The notes: generated from the sequence alone by a model not told the origin. 64,000 bases of DNA from Pseudomonadota bacterium (GCA_029550345.1 JAKPHK010000001.1:1-64000); one strand, 5' to 3'. Positions 35,827-44,467 are shown, numbered from the stretch's first letter. Program-made: numbers and translations.

Positions 35827-36933
35827 TCAGCGCTGCAACTCCGCGTCAAGGAAATCCGCAACTTCATCAAGATCAACATCGCGGGCCAGGAATGCCTCGC
35901 CGATCCCGCGCATCAGCACGAACGGCAGGGTGCCTGCGTCCATCTTCTTGTCGTGCAGCATATGCGCCACCAGCGCCTTGCCATCGCAGTTGAGCCCCAG
36001 CGTGGCGATTTCGCTGGCCATGCCGACTTCGGCGAAATGGCGGGCGATATGATCGGCGCTGGCCATCGGCATCAGGCCGCGCCGGGCGGAAAAGCGTGCC
36101 GCCAGCACCATGCCAAGCGCAACCCCTTCGCCGTGGAGCAGCCGATCGGAAAAGCCGGTCTGCGCCTCAAGCGCGTGGCCGAAGGTGTGTCCAAGGTTGA
36201 GCAGAGCGCGCAGGCCCAGCGTTTCCTTCTCGTCTGCCTGGACGATCCGCGCCTTGGCCGCGACCGAATGGGCCACGGCGTATTCGCGTGCGGGCGCATC
36301 GCCATTCAGCATCGCCGCGCCGTTGGCGTCGCACCACTGGAAGAAATCGGCATCGCCCAATAAGCCGTATTTCACCACTTCGGCATAGCCCGCCAGCAGC
36401 TCACGCCGGGGCAGGGTATCGAGCACCGCGAGATCGGCAAGGACCAGCGAGGGCTGGTGAAAGGCGCCGACCAGGTTCTTGCCCGCGGGCGTGTTGATCG
36501 CGGTCTTGCCGCCGACGCTTGAATCGACCTGGGCCAGCAGCGTGGTGGGCAACTGGATGAATTTGCAGCCGCGCTTCAGGATGCTGGCGGCAAATCCGGT
36601 CAGATCGCCGATCACCCCGCCGCCGAGTGCCAGCACGTGATCGCCGCGTTCAACCTCTTCGGCCAGCAGCCAATCGACCGTGGCGGCCAGTTGATCCCAG
36701 CTCTTGCTCGCTTCTCCGGGCGGGAGGATCCGCCAGGCGGCTTCGTGACCGGCCTGGTGCAGGGCGTTTTCCACCACCGCACCCCAGGCGGCGTGGACCC
36801 GGGCATCGGTGACCACCGGCACGCGGCGCTTGCGCAGGCGGCCGCTGCAATGCTCCACCAGATTGGCGAGCAGCCCGGTGCCGATCCGCACCTCATAAGG
36901 CGCGCCAGCAATATCGACCGGGATCACAGCCAT
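35827..36933 (-). CDS. aroB: 3-dehydroquinate synthase
   Basis: A 368-residue NAD- and zinc-dependent enzyme, second step of the shikimate pathway. The NAD site is ALGGGVIGDLTGFAAS, followed by PTTLLAQVDSSVGGKTAINTPAGKNLVGAFHQP and GHTFGHALEAQTGF, which include the zinc-ligand His and Glu. Its start overlaps the aroK 3' end by 10 bases, so aroK-aroB form one unit. Confidence 0.97.
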   Translation of the reverse strand: MAVIPVDIAGAPYEVRIGTGLLANLVEHCSGRLRKRRVPVVTDARVHAAWGAVVENALHQAGHEAAWRILPPGEASKSWDQLAATVDWLLAEEVERGDHVLALGGGVIGDLTGFAASILKRGCKFIQLPTTLLAQVDSSVGGKTAINTPAGKNLVGAFHQPSLVLADLAVLDTLPRRELLAGYAEVVKYGLLGDADFFQWCDANGAAMLNGDAPAREYAVAHSVAAKARIVQADEKETLGLRALLNLGHTFGHALEAQTGFSDRLLHGEGVALGMVLAARFSARRGLMPMASADHIARHFAEVGMASEIATLGLNCDGKALVAHMLHDKKMDAGTLPFVLMRGIGEAFLARDVDLDEVADFLDAELQR

Positions 36934-37499
36934 TCGGCAATTCCTTTCAGCACCCGCCCGACCGTGCGCAATTGCGGGCCGGAGCTGCTTTTCACATGGA
37001 TCGGCGCCTGCGAATAGGCCGGTTCACGCTCCGCCTTGAGCCGGGTCAGGATCTCGCGCGGGTCGCCGTCACGCAGCAGCGGGCGGGTGTCCTTGCGGCC
37101 GACCCGTTCGACCAGCACGTCGATATCGCTGTCGAGCCAGACCGGAATGGTCCGTTCAAGGATCAGGGCGCGGGTTTCGGAGTTGACGAAAGCGCCGCCC
37201 CCGGTGGCGATCACCCGGCGGGTGCCCGGGCCATCGATCAGCCGGGCAATCACGCGGCGCTCCCCGTCGCGGAAATAGGGCTCTCCGAACTGGGCGAAAA
37301 TCTCGCTGATCGACATCTGGGCGGCTTCTTCGATTGCCTCATCAGCATCGGTGAAGGGCATATGCAGCAGGGCCGAGAGCTTGCGTCCGATCGACGATTT
37401 GCCCACGCCCATCATCCCGACCAGCACCACCGGCCGGTCAATCCGGCGGGCCAGTGCCTCTATTTCGGCGGAAGATGGGAGTGACTCGTCATGTTCCAT
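36924..37499 (-). CDS. aroK: Shikimate kinase
   Basis: A 191-residue kinase that phosphorylates shikimate. Walker A is GMMGVGKSSIGRKL at about 28-41, DADEAIE is the shikimate-binding Asp segment, ATGGGAF the second shikimate loop, and RPLLRDGDP the lid with its Arg. The ATG at 37499 gives a short N-terminal extension; the frame upstream is not coding. Divergent from the small membrane gene at 37562. Confidence 0.96.
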   Translation of the reverse strand: MEHDESLPSSAEIEALARRIDRPVVLVGMMGVGKSSIGRKLSALLHMPFTDADEAIEEAAQMSISEIFAQFGEPYFRDGERRVIARLIDGPGTRRVIATGGGAFVNSETRALILERTIPVWLDSDIDVLVERVGRKDTRPLLRDGDPREILTRLKAEREPAYSQAPIHVKSSSGPQLRTVGRVLKGIAEWL

Positions 37500-37561
37500 T
37501 GCGGCCCCGCCTATAGTTGGGCTAACCGACGTTGCAAGTTTCCCCGCTGGAGAGGTCGCGC

Positions 37562-37708
37562 GTGGCGTTGGATCGACGCAAATCGATAGTTCTGATCGGA
37601 GCGCTGGCGGCGCTTGGTGCCGTTCTGGCCTGGGCATGGAGCGACGGCGGCCTGCGCCCTGTCACTCCGCAAGACGTTCCCGCCATGCTGCCGGGGACGG
37701 CGCAATGA
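37562..37708 (+). CDS. Small single-helix envelope protein
   Basis: A 48-residue frame from GTG 37562 (preceded by GAGAGG 7 bases upstream) to a TGA that overlaps the next ATG as ATGA (37705-37708). It has a basic start (ALDRRKS), a hydrophobic helix (IVLIGALAALGAVLAWAWS) and a short Pro-rich tail (RPVTPQDVPAMLPGTAQ): an inner-membrane anchored or secreted peptide. The coupled reading suggests it works with the following secreted protein. Family unknown. Confidence 0.65.
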   Translation: MALDRRKSIVLIGALAALGAVLAWAWSDGGLRPVTPQDVPAMLPGTAQ

Positions 37709-39522
37709 AGCGCATCCTGCTGCTTACCGGCGGTGCCGCGCTGGCGCTGACATCGGCCTTCGTGGCGGCGCAGGATTCGCCCGAATCGCTGCTCCCTCCG
37801 GGCTTCGAAAAGCCCAAGGCCCCGCCTGCGCCCAGCCCCGGTTCAACCCCGGTGGTCCAGCCGATCCCCGGTCAAGGCTCTGGCGGAGCACCTGTCGCCA
37901 AATCCGCGCCGCGAACCTTGCCCAATGGACAGAAGATCCCGACGCTCAAGGAACTTGAGGCGATGACCCCGGATCAGCTGGATGAGCTGCTGGGGCTGAA
38001 ACCCAAGTTCGATATGCCTGCCGCCGCGCGCCGTTCGATGAAGCGGGTCGGCGTTCTGGCCGAGGATGAGGGCGGCTTCCCGGCCGGATCGCTGGGTAAG
38101 CAGGACCCGCGCCTGGTGATGGCGCTGCTTGATGGCAACAAGGGGCGGATGGTCTCGCGCTGGGGCCATATCCTGCTGCGCCGCGCGCTGGTCAGCCGGA
38201 TGGATGCTCCGGCCGGAATGAACCCGGCTGACTTTGCTGGCGGCCGCGCGGCTTTGCTGGTGCGGATGGGCGAAGGGCGGCTGGCCCGCGCGGTGGTGCA
38301 GGATGTCGATGCCGGCAACTATACCGAAAAGCTGACCGATGCCGCGATGCAGTCTTATGCCTTTACCGCCGATATTGTCGGGATCTGCCCGGTAACCACG
38401 GTGATCGGCGGCGGGCGCAAGGATGCCGATTGGCGGGTGCTGCGCGCGATCTGCGCCTCGTTCCAGGGCGATGGGGCGGCGGGCATGGGCCAGCTTGACC
38501 GGATGATGGCCGAGGGTGCCTGGCCCAAGATCGATCTGCTGCTGGCGCAGAAGTTCGCCGGGGCGGCAGGCAAGACCCGCCGGGCGGTCAAGATCGAGTG
38601 GGACGGGGTGAAGGACATGACGCCATGGCGCTATGCCCTGACCATCGCCGTCGGGCTGGAGCCTCCGCCCGAAACCATGAAGGATGCGCCGCGCCGTTAT
38701 GCCTTGTCCGCCGCCACGGCGCCGATGCTGGGGCTTGAGACGCGCGCCAAGGCTGCGGACCGTGCGGGGGCGGCCGGGATCCTGTCCAGCGCGGCCATGG
38801 TTGATCTCTATAGCCAGATCTACGCCGATGAAGGGATCAAGGGTGAGTGGGCGGCGGCCGCCGATGCGCTGCGCAACGCCTATGTCGGAGCCAGCCCGGC
38901 CGATCGGATCAAGGCCATGCAAGGCCTGTGGGACGGCGCCGCCGATCCCGAAAGCCGTTACGCACGCCAGGTCCTGACCGCCTATGCCGCAGCGCGGATG
39001 CCGGTTTCGGGCGACTATGCCAAGGAATTGCCCGATCTGATCGCCTCGATGCTGACCGCCGGGCTTGATCAGAATGCACTTAAATGGGCACCACAGGCTG
39101 ATTCCGGCAGCCTGGCCTGGGGGATGCTGGCGCTGGCCGCGCCGCAGCGAGCACAGCCGGTCGATGGCGGGGCGCTGAACAGTTTTTACGGCAATGATCC
39201 CAGCGACGGCTATCGCAAGAGCCAGTTCCTGCTGGCGGGTCTGGCCGGGCTGGGCCGGGTTGACGATGCTGCGGCCAAGGACTTTGCCGACAAGCTCGAT
39301 ATCGATCTGGGCCGGCAGACCGCCTGGACCCGACTGATCGAGCGCGCGGCAGACCTCAACAATGCCGAACTGGTGGCACTGCTGGCCGGGCTGGGGATGC
39401 AGGGGGACAGTTGGGAAAAGATGACCCCGCTGCACCTTTATCACATCGTTGCCACGCTCAACCGCGTCGGACTTGGGGCCGAAGCGCGGATGATCGCGGC
39501 CGAAGCGGTCGCGCGGGGCTGA
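37705..39522 (+). CDS. Large secreted protein of unknown function
   Basis: A 605-residue protein with a cleavable signal peptide (MKRILLLTGGAALALTSAFVAAQ, cut near residue 22), then a proline/glycine-rich linker (KPKAPPAPSPGSTPVVQP, about 30-70), a conserved-looking segment LPNGQKIPTLKELEAMTPDQLDELLGL, and a long helical repeat-like region (alanine-rich, TPR/HEAT-like rhythm) to the end. No enzyme motif is seen. Location between aroK and xerD is typical for sphingomonad relatives (from memory, not checked). Periplasmic scaffold role is only a guess. Confidence 0.75.
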   Translation: MKRILLLTGGAALALTSAFVAAQDSPESLLPPGFEKPKAPPAPSPGSTPVVQPIPGQGSGGAPVAKSAPRTLPNGQKIPTLKELEAMTPDQLDELLGLKPKFDMPAAARRSMKRVGVLAEDEGGFPAGSLGKQDPRLVMALLDGNKGRMVSRWGHILLRRALVSRMDAPAGMNPADFAGGRAALLVRMGEGRLARAVVQDVDAGNYTEKLTDAAMQSYAFTADIVGICPVTTVIGGGRKDADWRVLRAICASFQGDGAAGMGQLDRMMAEGAWPKIDLLLAQKFAGAAGKTRRAVKIEWDGVKDMTPWRYALTIAVGLEPPPETMKDAPRRYALSAATAPMLGLETRAKAADRAGAAGILSSAAMVDLYSQIYADEGIKGEWAAAADALRNAYVGASPADRIKAMQGLWDGAADPESRYARQVLTAYAAARMPVSGDYAKELPDLIASMLTAGLDQNALKWAPQADSGSLAWGMLALAAPQRAQPVDGGALNSFYGNDPSDGYRKSQFLLAGLAGLGRVDDAAAKDFADKLDIDLGRQTAWTRLIERAADLNNAELVALLAGLGMQGDSWEKMTPLHLYHIVATLNRVGLGAEARMIAAEAVARG

Positions 39523-39525
39523 ACG

Positions 39526-40410
39526 ATAGCGGCGGCGATCGACAGTTTTCTGGCGATGCTGGCCGCCGAACGCGGCGCGGCGGCCAATACCCTGGCGGCC
39601 TATCGCCGCGATCTTGAAGGCGCGGAAGAGGCGATCGGCGATCTGGTTGCGGCGGACAATGCCGCGCTGGCCTCGCTTGGGGCAGCCTGGGCGGCGCTGG
39701 CGCCGTCCAGCCTGGCGCGCAAATGTTCGGCGCTTCGGCAGTTCTATGGCTTTCTGGTCGATGAGGGCTGGCGGCAGGACGATCCATCGCCGGCGCTGCC
39801 GCGGCCGCGCGCCCGCCGTCCGCTGCCGCGGCTGCTGTCTCATGCCGAGGTTGAGGCACTGCTGCAACGGGCCGAGCTTGAGGCGGCTGGCGACAAGAGC
39901 GACGCGGTGCGGATGCTGGCGCTGCTCGAACTGCTCTATGGTTCGGGCCTGCGCGCGACCGAGCTGGTATCTCTGCCGCTCTCCGCCGTGCCGCGCGATG
40001 CGCCGTTCCTGACCGTTACCGGCAAGGGCGGGCAGCAGCGGATGGTTCCGGTTTCCACCCGCGCGCGCCACGCGCTGTCGCGCTGGCTGGCGCTGCGCAG
40101 CGGGGAGGGCAGGATGCTGTTTCCCTCCACCGCACGGCAGGGCCACCTGACCCGGATCCGGCTGTTTCAGCTGCTGCGGGCGCTGGCGGCGCGGGCCGGG
40201 ATTGATCCCGAAAAGGTCAGCCCGCACGTGCTGCGCCATGCTTTCGCCACGCACCTGCTCGAAGGCGGTGCCGATCTGCGCGTGCTGCAAACGCTGCTGG
40301 GCCACGCCGATATCGCGACAACCCAGATCTACACCCATGTTGATGCGGCGCGGCTCGTGGCGCTGGTCAATGCGCGCCACCCTCTTGCCGTGAGGCGCGC
40401 GGAGGGCTAG
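39526..40410 (+). CDS. xerD: Site-specific tyrosine recombinase XerD
   Basis: A recombinase that resolves chromosome dimers at dif with XerC. The catalytic set is complete: Arg in LLYGSGLRATELV, Lys in VTGKGGQQRM, HVLRHAFATHLLEGGADLR (His-x-x-Arg), LLGHADIATTQIYTH with the last His and the Tyr nucleophile. The start is uncertain: the first ATG in frame (39556) would cut into the conserved N-terminal helix (IDSFLAMLAAERGAAANTLAAYRRDL), while the preceding frame back to the upstream TGA holds only ACG, ATA, ATC and CTG. Annotated here from ATA 39526 to keep the whole domain. Confidence 0.9.
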   Translation: MAAAIDSFLAMLAAERGAAANTLAAYRRDLEGAEEAIGDLVAADNAALASLGAAWAALAPSSLARKCSALRQFYGFLVDEGWRQDDPSPALPRPRARRPLPRLLSHAEVEALLQRAELEAAGDKSDAVRMLALLELLYGSGLRATELVSLPLSAVPRDAPFLTVTGKGGQQRMVPVSTRARHALSRWLALRSGEGRMLFPSTARQGHLTRIRLFQLLRALAARAGIDPEKVSPHVLRHAFATHLLEGGADLRVLQTLLGHADIATTQIYTHVDAARLVALVNARHPLAVRRAEG

Positions 40411-40419
40411 CGCGAGGGG

Positions 40420-41367
40420 ATGATTTCCTACCTTGAGTTCGAAAAGCCGATCGCCGCACTGGAAGCCCGCATTGCCGAGCTGCGCCAGACCGCGCAGGCT
40501 GGTGACGTTGATATCGATTCAGAGATCCGCCGCCTTGAAATGAAGAGCGCGGATCTGCTGGCATCAACCTATAAGGCTTTGACGCCGTGGCAGAAAACCC
40601 AGGTTGCGCGACATCCGATGCGGCCGCATTTCTGCGACTATGTCGGCCAGGTCTTTACCGATTTCATGCCGCTGGGCGGGGATCGCTATTTTGGTGACGA
40701 TCAGGCGATCATCGGTGGGTTTGCCAAGCTCGGCAATCGCCGGGTGATGCTGATCGGGCATGAAAAGGGCAACGATACCCAAAGCCGCCTGCGCCACAAT
40801 TTCGGCATGGGAAAGCCCGAAGGCTATCGCAAGGCGATCCGGCTGATGGAAATGGCCGGGCGCTTTGGCCTGCCGGTGGTGACGCTGGTCGATACCTCGG
40901 GCGCGTTTCCGGGGGTTGAGGCTGAAGAGCGCGGTCAGGCCGAAGCGATTGCCCGCTCGACCGAAGCCTGCCTGGCCCTGCCGGTGCCGATGGTCGCGGT
41001 GATCGTGGGTGAGGGTGGATCGGGCGGTGCGGTGGCTCTGGCCAGCGCCGAACGGGTGCTGATGCTGGAACACGCGGTCTATTCGGTGATCAGCCCGGAA
41101 GGTTGCGCCTCGATCCTGTGGCGCACGAATGAAAAGGCTGCCGATGCGGCCGAGGCGATGAAGGTGACCGCGCAGGACCTGCTTTCGCTGAAAGTGATCG
41201 ACCGGGTGGTCAAGGAGCCGGTGGGCGGCGCCCATCGCGATCCCGCTCTGGCGGCGCAGGCGCTGGCAAAGGCAGTGGGTGAGGAGCTTGATCAGCTGGG
41301 CAAGCTCAGCCCGGACAAGCTGCGCGCCATGCGCGAGGAACGGTTCCTGAGAATCGGCGAAAGCTGA
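40420..41367 (+). CDS. accA: Acetyl-CoA carboxylase carboxyltransferase subunit alpha
   Basis: A 315-residue subunit of the fatty-acid-initiating acetyl-CoA carboxylase. MISYLEFEKPIAALE at the start, GGFAKLGNRRVMLIGHEKG, LPVVTLVDTSGAFPGVEAEERGQAEAIA and GEGGSGGAVALA in the oxyanion region are all AccA hallmarks. It starts 10 bases after xerD; the purine run GAGGGG touches the ATG, a very short spacing. AccB and AccC are not in the window. Confidence 0.96.
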   Translation: MISYLEFEKPIAALEARIAELRQTAQAGDVDIDSEIRRLEMKSADLLASTYKALTPWQKTQVARHPMRPHFCDYVGQVFTDFMPLGGDRYFGDDQAIIGGFAKLGNRRVMLIGHEKGNDTQSRLRHNFGMGKPEGYRKAIRLMEMAGRFGLPVVTLVDTSGAFPGVEAEERGQAEAIARSTEACLALPVPMVAVIVGEGGSGGAVALASAERVLMLEHAVYSVISPEGCASILWRTNEKAADAAEAMKVTAQDLLSLKVIDRVVKEPVGGAHRDPALAAQALAKAVGEELDQLGKLSPDKLRAMREERFLRIGES

Positions 41368-41450
41368 TCAGGTACCCCCTCAGGGGTTCCCAAACTGGCC
41401 CTGCCCGACTAGGCTTTGCTTAACGCGAAGTTATCGGAAAGGAGCCTGTC

Positions 41451-42962
41451 ATGTCAGCCAACCCCTTGATTCGTCGTAAGGGTCGGGCAATTTCGTTGCT
41501 GCTGGGCGGGGCCCTGGTGCTTCCCGCCTGCGTCGCTGGAACGCAAGGTGCTCCGGCCGAGGCAGCGACCCAGACCCAGACCGTTCAGACGATCAGCGCC
41601 AAGGACAAGGCCGAAGGCGCCAAGGCCCATCCCGAGCTGGTGGCCGAATTCGGCGGGGCGGTTACCGGGCCGCAGGCGCTCTATGTCGAATCGATCGGCA
41701 AGAAGATCGCGGTCCAGTCCGGCTTGTCGAACGCGCAGGGCGATTTCACGGTCACGCTGCTCAATTCCTCGGTCGATAACGCCTTCGCGATTCCGGGGGG
41801 CTACATCTACACCACCCGCCAGCTCGTCGCGCTGATGAACAATGAAGCGGAACTGGCCGGTGTGCTGGGTCACGAGGTTGGCCACGTAGCGGCGCGCCAT
41901 TCGGCCAAGCGGCAGAATGCCGCGGTCAAGAATCAGATCGGCGGCGTGGTGCTGGCAGTGCTGACCGGCGCGGTGCTGGGCAACAGTCAGGTCGGGCAGA
42001 TGCTCCAGCAGGGGTTCTTGCAGGGATCGCAGCTGCTGACGCTGAAATATTCGCGCGGGCAGGAAAATGAGGCTGACAAGCTCGGTGTCGAATACCTGCG
42101 CCGGGCGGGTTACGATCCGCGCGCGATGTCAACCGTGCTGCAAAGCCTGGCCAACCAGAACGCGCTTTCGGCGCGGCTGATGGGGACCACCGACCGGGTG
42201 CCGGAATGGGCCTCTACCCATCCCGATCCGGCGGGCCGGGTTTCGACCACGCTGGCGCTGGCCGGAACCAATGCCAAGGGCGTCACCAACAGCGCCACCT
42301 TCCTGACCAAGATCAACGGCCTTACCTATGGCGATGATCCCAAGGAAGGAATCGTCGAGGGGCGCAAATTCATCCACCCGATCGAAAAGTTCACGTTCGA
42401 GGCGCCCGAAGGGTTCTACCTGATGAACGGCAGCCGTGCGGTTTCGATCAGTGGCCAATCGGGCAAGGGCCAGCTTACCGCGGCGCAGTTTACCGGCGAT
42501 CTTGATGCCTATGTCCGCTCGGTCTTCACCGCGCTGGGGCAGCAGAACAAGGTTCAGATCACGCCGGGCAGCGTGACGCGCACCACGGTCAATGCGATTC
42601 CCGCAGCCTATGCCGTCGCGCGGGTTTCGCAGGGCAACAATTCCGCCGTTGATGTGACGGTCTTTGCCTATCAGTTTGATGCGACTCACGCCTTCCACTT
42701 CATGACCATGACCCAGGCCAATGGTGCCACGGTGTTCCAGCCGATGTTCATGTCAATGCGTCGGATTACCACTGCCGAAGCCGGATCGGTAAAGCCGCGC
42801 AAGCTGATGGTGGTGACTGCAAAGAAAGGCGACACTGTGCAGACCTTGGCCAAGCGGATGGCCTATACCGACGCGCCGCTGGATCGGTTCCTGGTGCTCA
42901 ACGGTCTGAAGGCGGATTCGAAGATCGCGGTGGGGCAGCGGATCAAGCTGGTAACTTACTGA
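41451..42962 (+). CDS. M48-family zinc metalloprotease with LysM domain, lipoprotein
   Basis: A 503-residue BepA/LoiP-like protease, expected in the periplasm. The N-terminal signal ends in LPAC, a lipobox-like site (Cys near residue 27). The zinc site is HEVGH (His141, His145) with the third ligand Glu in RGQENEADKLGVEYLRRAGYD. The C-terminal 55 residues are a LysM domain (KKGDTVQTLAKRM...LNGL...VGQRIKL) that should bind peptidoglycan. Such proteases act in outer-membrane quality control. It has its own promoter region after accA. Confidence 0.9.
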   Translation: MSANPLIRRKGRAISLLLGGALVLPACVAGTQGAPAEAATQTQTVQTISAKDKAEGAKAHPELVAEFGGAVTGPQALYVESIGKKIAVQSGLSNAQGDFTVTLLNSSVDNAFAIPGGYIYTTRQLVALMNNEAELAGVLGHEVGHVAARHSAKRQNAAVKNQIGGVVLAVLTGAVLGNSQVGQMLQQGFLQGSQLLTLKYSRGQENEADKLGVEYLRRAGYDPRAMSTVLQSLANQNALSARLMGTTDRVPEWASTHPDPAGRVSTTLALAGTNAKGVTNSATFLTKINGLTYGDDPKEGIVEGRKFIHPIEKFTFEAPEGFYLMNGSRAVSISGQSGKGQLTAAQFTGDLDAYVRSVFTALGQQNKVQITPGSVTRTTVNAIPAAYAVARVSQGNNSAVDVTVFAYQFDATHAFHFMTMTQANGATVFQPMFMSMRRITTAEAGSVKPRKLMVVTAKKGDTVQTLAKRMAYTDAPLDRFLVLNGLKADSKIAVGQRIKLVTY

Positions 42963-42989
42963 ATGCCCTGAAATTCAGGCAAAAGAAAA

Positions 42990-43013
42990 GGGCGGCAGGT
43001 TTCCCTGCCGCCC
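42990..43013. terminator. Bidirectional intrinsic terminator
   Basis: A perfect 10-bp stem (42990-42999 with 43004-43013, loop TTTC) lies between the convergent M48 protease and pilin genes. The minus strand continues with CTTTTCTTTT, a U-rich tract, so it ends the pilin transcript; on the plus strand it is followed by TCTCTAT. Confidence 0.85.
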
Positions 43014-43041
43014 TCTCTATCCGATACCCGTGGGTCGCAGA

Positions 43042-43227
43042 TTATGCGGCGTTAGCTGCGTTAGCAGCCTGCATTTCCGACGCAGTGGTGTTGAAGGTGT
43101 TCTGCAGTTCGCCGCTCAGGCCCTTCATGGCCGAGATGGCGGCAACGGCGATCAGAGCAGCGATCAGGCCGTATTCGATCGCGGTCGCACCAGCTTCGTT
43201 ACGGAACAGCTTTTTGATGAACTTCAT
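43042..43227 (-). CDS. flp: Flp-type IVb pilin
   Basis: A 61-residue pilin precursor: short basic leader MKFIKKLFRNEAG, then the processing site followed by ATAIEYGLIAALIAVAAI, with the conserved Glu at +5 and Tyr of the Flp class, and an Ala-rich tail. It would be cut by a TadV-type peptidase and assembled by Tad machinery, none of which lies in the window. It follows the second pilin gene on the same strand. Confidence 0.92.
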   Translation of the reverse strand: MKFIKKLFRNEAGATAIEYGLIAALIAVAAISAMKGLSGELQNTFNTTASEMQAANAANAA

Positions 43228-43331
43228 GGTCAGTCTCCTGTTAGGTAGGCAGTCAATTTACCCGGCTCTTTCCCTGTCACCCGGATTGAGCATTTGCCGG
43301 ACTAAGGGGAAATTCTTGAGAAAAGTTTAAT

Positions 43332-43511
43332 TCACCCGTTGATTGCAGTGGCGGTCTGTTCGGCGATGTTGTTCCACATCGCCATGTTCCCGGCCGCGAA
43401 TTTTTGCAGCGCGGTCATCATGCCGAGAACGATCAGCGCGAGAATCAACCCCATCTCCACGGCAGTGGCGCCTTTTTGGTCAGAAAGCAGATATTTGATC
43501 AGTGCTCGCAT
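43332..43511 (-). CDS. Second, divergent Flp-type IVb pilin
   Basis: A 59-residue frame from ATG 43511 to TGA at 43332. The leader MRALIKYLLSDQKG precedes ATAVEMGLILALIVLGMM, the Flp processing site and hydrophobic helix with Glu at +5, but Met replaces the usual Tyr at +6. The remaining tail (ALQKFAAGNMAMWNNIAEQ) is unlike the neighbouring pilin. It lies 104 bases upstream of flp on the same strand. It may be a minor pilin or pseudopilin. Confidence 0.85.
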   Translation of the reverse strand: MRALIKYLLSDQKGATAVEMGLILALIVLGMMTALQKFAAGNMAMWNNIAEQTATAING

Positions 43512-43577
43512 CGTCTGGGTATCCCGGTTTGGGTGAATTGACCGAGAGTTAGGTGGGTTATCGCTAAGAATTCGTTT

Positions 43578-44009
43578 ATGGCGGGACTTAACGTGAAAAA
43601 TTTTCCGACAGTCATACCGGTGGTCGCGATTGCCCTGATCGATGCGTCAGGGCGGGTCTTGATGCAGAAACGCCGTCGCGGCGCGGACCACGGCGGGCTG
43701 TGGGAATTCCCCGGCGGCAAGGTCGAACCCGGTGAAACACTGGGCGAATCGCTCTGCCGCGAGGTTCTGGAAGAGCTGGGGCTGATCGTCGCGCCAGAGC
43801 GGATCGAGCCGTTGAGCTTTGCCGGGGGGCCGGATCAGCCCCATGTCATCCTGCTTTACACTTGCCGCGAATGGCAGGGAGAGCCGCGGTGCCTGGATGG
43901 TGAGGCGATCGGCTGGTTCGGGCCGGCGCAGCTTGACGGGCTGGAAATGCCGCCGCTTGACGTGCCCCTGGCGCGGCGATTGCAAGAACATCTGGCCAGG
44001 TTGAAATAG
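43578..44009 (+). CDS. mutT: 8-oxo-dGTP diphosphatase (NUDIX)
   Basis: A 143-residue NUDIX hydrolase that removes oxidised dGTP. The NUDIX box is GGKVEPGETLGESLCREVLEELGL, with all catalytic glutamates; LMQKRRRGADHGGLWEFPGGK precedes it, as in MutT. A few residues before the box (VVAIALIDASGRVL) match the family start; translation may begin at ATG 43578 or at the following in-frame codons. Divergent from the pilin gene by 66 bases. Confidence 0.9.
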   Translation: MAGLNVKNFPTVIPVVAIALIDASGRVLMQKRRRGADHGGLWEFPGGKVEPGETLGESLCREVLEELGLIVAPERIEPLSFAGGPDQPHVILLYTCREWQGEPRCLDGEAIGWFGPAQLDGLEMPPLDVPLARRLQEHLARLK

Positions 44010-44054
44010 CGGCTTGCCAAGCCGGGAAGAGGCCCCTATGTGCGCCACTCCAAC

Positions 44055-44131
44055 GCGCCCGTAGCTCAGCTGGATAGAGCATCAGACTACGAATCTGAGG
44101 GTCGGACGTTCGAATCGTTCCGGGCGCGCCA
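44055..44131 (+). tRNA. tRNA-Arg (anticodon ACG)
   Basis: A 77-base cloverleaf with encoded CCA: acceptor GCGCCCG pairs with CGGGCGC, anticodon stem TCAGA/TCTGA encloses CTACGAA with anticodon ACG at 44089-44091, and the T arm has GTTCGAATC. ACG is normally edited to ICG to read CGU/CGC/CGA. Confidence 0.97.
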
Positions 44132-44134
44132 TTA

Positions 44135-44168
44135 CCAAAAAGGCCCACCGCAAGGTGGGCCTTTTTGG
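44135..44168 (+). terminator. Intrinsic terminator of tRNA-Arg
   Basis: A perfect 15-bp stem (44135-44149 with 44154-44168, loop GCAA) in which the 3' arm contains TTTTT; it starts 3 bases after the tRNA CCA. Confidence 0.92.
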
Positions 44169-44249
44169 TGATGGTGGCCGGTGAACGGCGATGGCCGTGC
44201 CGTTCTTATCAGCCCGATCCCGTCAGGCGCGATAGATACAGCGCCTCCC

Positions 44250-44293
44250 GCAAAGAAAAGGCGCCTGTGCGGCCAGTCTGGTCACACAGGCGC
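44250..44293 (-). terminator. Intrinsic terminator of the cydABX operon
   Basis: On the minus strand GCGCCTGTG (44293-44285) pairs with CACAGGCGC (44269-44261), followed by CTTTTCTTTG, a U-rich tract. It lies about 50 bases after the cydX stop. Confidence 0.8.
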
Positions 44294-44340
44294 ACTGCGA
44301 CCCGGATGAAGGCCTGAACCTTTACCCGAAAGCCTGAGCG

Positions 44341-44451
44341 TCAGAGATTGGGATCATCGTCCATCGGCGACTGGAATTCGTGCCACATACCGTTGATGAT
44401 GCCGAAGGCCAGTGCCAGCCCAAGGCCCAAGATCCATGCGAAATACCACAT
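44341..44451 (-). CDS. cydX: Cytochrome bd oxidase small subunit CydX
   Basis: A 36-residue protein beginning MWYFAWILG, the CydX hallmark, followed by a single membrane helix (LGLALAFGIINGMW) and a short acidic tail ending MDDDPNL. CydX stabilises the haem-binding core of bd oxidase. AAGGA lies about 12 bases before the ATG, and the gene begins 16 bases after cydB. Confidence 0.92.
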   Translation of the reverse strand: MWYFAWILGLGLALAFGIINGMWHEFQSPMDDDPNL

Positions 44452-44467
44452 CGTTGGCGTTCCTTGT

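Noticed and set aside
37843..40380. 845-codon minus-strand open frame
   Set aside because: Covers the secreted protein and xerD in antisense; xerD motifs prove the plus strand.
39526..40410. xerD as a mobile-element integrase
   Set aside because: Full XerD motif set, core neighbours (aroK, accA), no att sites or phage genes.
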